Below, piece by piece: positions 14,189 through 14,888 of a DNA stretch of 14,888 nucleotides (position 1 is its first letter; every line of letters begins with the position of its first letter). Below the pieces are notes generated by a model. It ran no database searches. It was not told the origin of the DNA and saw only the letters and a program-made list of their open reading frames with translations. Source of the DNA: Halobacteriales archaeon (GTDB taxonomy: Archaea > Halobacteriota > Halobacteria > Halobacteriales > Hikarchaeaceae); the NCBI GenBank assembly GCA_029941175.1, contig JAPYRM010000009.1, positions 1 to 14,888 on the forward strand. Reading direction: 5' to 3'. Position numbers and translations under genes: made by a program.

Positions 14189-14888
14189 TAATTATCACCT
14201 TTGTTTAGATGTTCTGCGAGAGAGTTTTTAATCTTTAATGCAAGATTTTCACTAATACCCGGAACGGAAGATAGATCGCTTTCACTTGCAGCTTGCAGTG
14301 CTTCGATAGTACCAAATCCTGCTTCTTCGAGTGCTTGGGCTTTTGAGGGACCAACGCCTGGAAGATCTGTTAGTTTAAGATTGATTTCTTCGTTTTGAGG
14401 GGATGGTTCTGGCGCTTCTACTATTATCTCTTCCATATTAGGAGCGGCGTCGGAATCGGGAGGCAGTTCTACTGATTCGGATGAAGGGGTCAACAGGTCG
14501 TCTATTGCCTCATTTTCTAGACCCGGTTCGTCCTCAACTGGTTCTTCTTCTCCAGGGATTGTGTCAAGAATGAAAAAATCATCGGGCAGTTTAGCACCAG
14601 GGGGGATGATTTTTACATTTACTCCAATAGTACCTAGTTTGAGTATTGCCACGGATTGACCACGGTCAACTATTTCTTGAGCAGGTTCACCATTATGTTT
14701 GATATATCCACGGTTGAATTTTTCAACTCTACCGCGTGATCCGGTGACTTTTCCTGATAAAACAATTTCTGCGCCTAATGCCCCCGACGCCATAATTCGG
14801 TCTACGGTCGTATGGCCTGCTTTTCGGAAGTACCAGCCGCGTTCAAGGGCGTTAGCCAATCTATCAGCAACTATTTGCGCATTAAGAT
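14188..14888 (-). CDS. rps3: Small-subunit ribosomal protein uS3 with C-terminal helix-hairpin-helix domain (partial)
   Basis: The gene enters from the right edge: the frame is open to 14886, so the N-terminal KH domain lies outside. The first visible residues, [20 protein letters not shown], are the start of the conserved C-terminal domain, which goes on through [20 protein letters not shown] and [20 protein letters not shown], close to haloarchaeal uS3. uS3 forms the mRNA entry site. Past the core is an acidic Glu/Asp/Pro-rich linker of about 60 residues, then a 52-residue HhH domain ([20 protein letters not shown] ... VPGIS) and a short tail, [12 protein letters not shown]. This HhH is encoded by DNA identical to the start of eL32. 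I do not know of this domain as a normal part of uS3. The TTG at 14859 is an internal codon, not a start. Confidence 0.95.
   Translation of the reverse strand, partial: LNAQIVADRLANALERGWYFRKAGHTTVDRIMASGALGAEIVLSGKVTGSRGRVEKFNRGYIKHNGEPAQEIVDRGQSVAILKLGTIGVNVKIIPPGAKLPDDFFILDTIPGEEEPVEDEPGLENEAIDDLLTPSSESVELPPDSDAAPNMEEIIVEAPEPSPQNEEINLKLTDLPGVGPSKAQALEEAGFGTIEALQAASESDLSSVPGISENLALKIKNSLAEHLNKGDN
14227..14382 (-). repeat. Perfect 156-base direct repeat, copy in uS3 (C-terminal HhH)
   Basis: This copy is identical over all 156 bases to 10099-10254. It encodes the 52-residue HhH domain near the end of uS3, in the same frame as in eL32, and is followed by only 12 more codons before the stop. 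The match begins and ends on codon and domain borders. Confidence 0.97.

Noticed and set aside
10099..14382. The 156-base repeat as a mobile element or CRISPR repeat
   Set aside because: There are only two copies, no terminal inverted repeats, target duplications or transposase, and both copies are in-frame protein-coding domain sequence.
10099..14382. The repeat as an assembly chimera
   Set aside because: Gene order on both sides of each copy is the standard archaeal one and the unique flanks continue their own genes in frame, so a mis-join is unlikely; only long reads would settle it fully.

Overview
The window is archaeal and most resembles the haloarchaeal branch of the Euryarchaeota. 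This rests on family recognition, not on a search. IlvD, SecY, uS3, uL5 and eS4 read very much like haloarchaeal proteins, eL32 carries the N-terminal helix-hairpin-helix (HhH) extension known from haloarchaea, and the ribosomal gene order is the archaeal S10/spc order, including the RNase P subunit Rnp1 and eS4. However, the DNA is visibly AT-rich and most proteins lack the strong acidic bias of extreme halophiles. A lineage next to the Haloarchaea, such as the marine Hikarchaeia (Marine Group IV), is a reasonable guess, but it is only an inference.

Left part (1-5213), accessory and metabolic genes. A partial minus-strand Tat-type lipoprotein with an EF-hand/thrombospondin-3 calcium loop runs off the left edge. 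Divergent from it is a 56-residue two-helix membrane protein. Next comes ilvD (branched-chain amino-acid synthesis, minus strand). A plus-strand group follows: a beta-RFAP synthase-family (GHMP-fold) protein, an archaeal FAD synthase (RibL) and a VOC-fold protein. A minus-strand metallo-beta-lactamase-fold hydrolase meets the VOC gene stop to stop with no gap. Four of these genes have an AT-rich box about 25-27 bases before the start codon, as expected for leaderless archaeal transcripts.

Right part (5288-14888), one long minus-strand ribosomal operon read right to left: uS3 (partial at the right edge), uL29, Rnp1, uS17, uL14, uL24, eS4, uL5, uS14, uS8, uL6, eL32, eL19, uL18, uS5, uL30, uL15, secY. 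Neighbouring genes overlap by 1-10 bases or are separated by at most 6 bases, and many internal starts have a good Shine-Dalgarno sequence inside the preceding gene. Together they build both ribosomal subunits, the RNase P protein that matures tRNA, and the translocon channel that accepts nascent membrane proteins.

The most striking observation is a perfect 156-base direct repeat (52 codons, in frame) that encodes the same HhH domain at the C-terminus of uS3 and at the N-terminus of eL32, 4.1 kb apart in the same operon. eL32 also has a second, diverged HhH that looks like the usual haloarchaeal one. One domain has therefore been copied, or kept identical by gene conversion, between a small-subunit and a large-subunit protein. 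No tRNA, rRNA, CRISPR array, insertion sequence or clear intrinsic terminator was seen, and there is no gene-free stretch over 300 bases.
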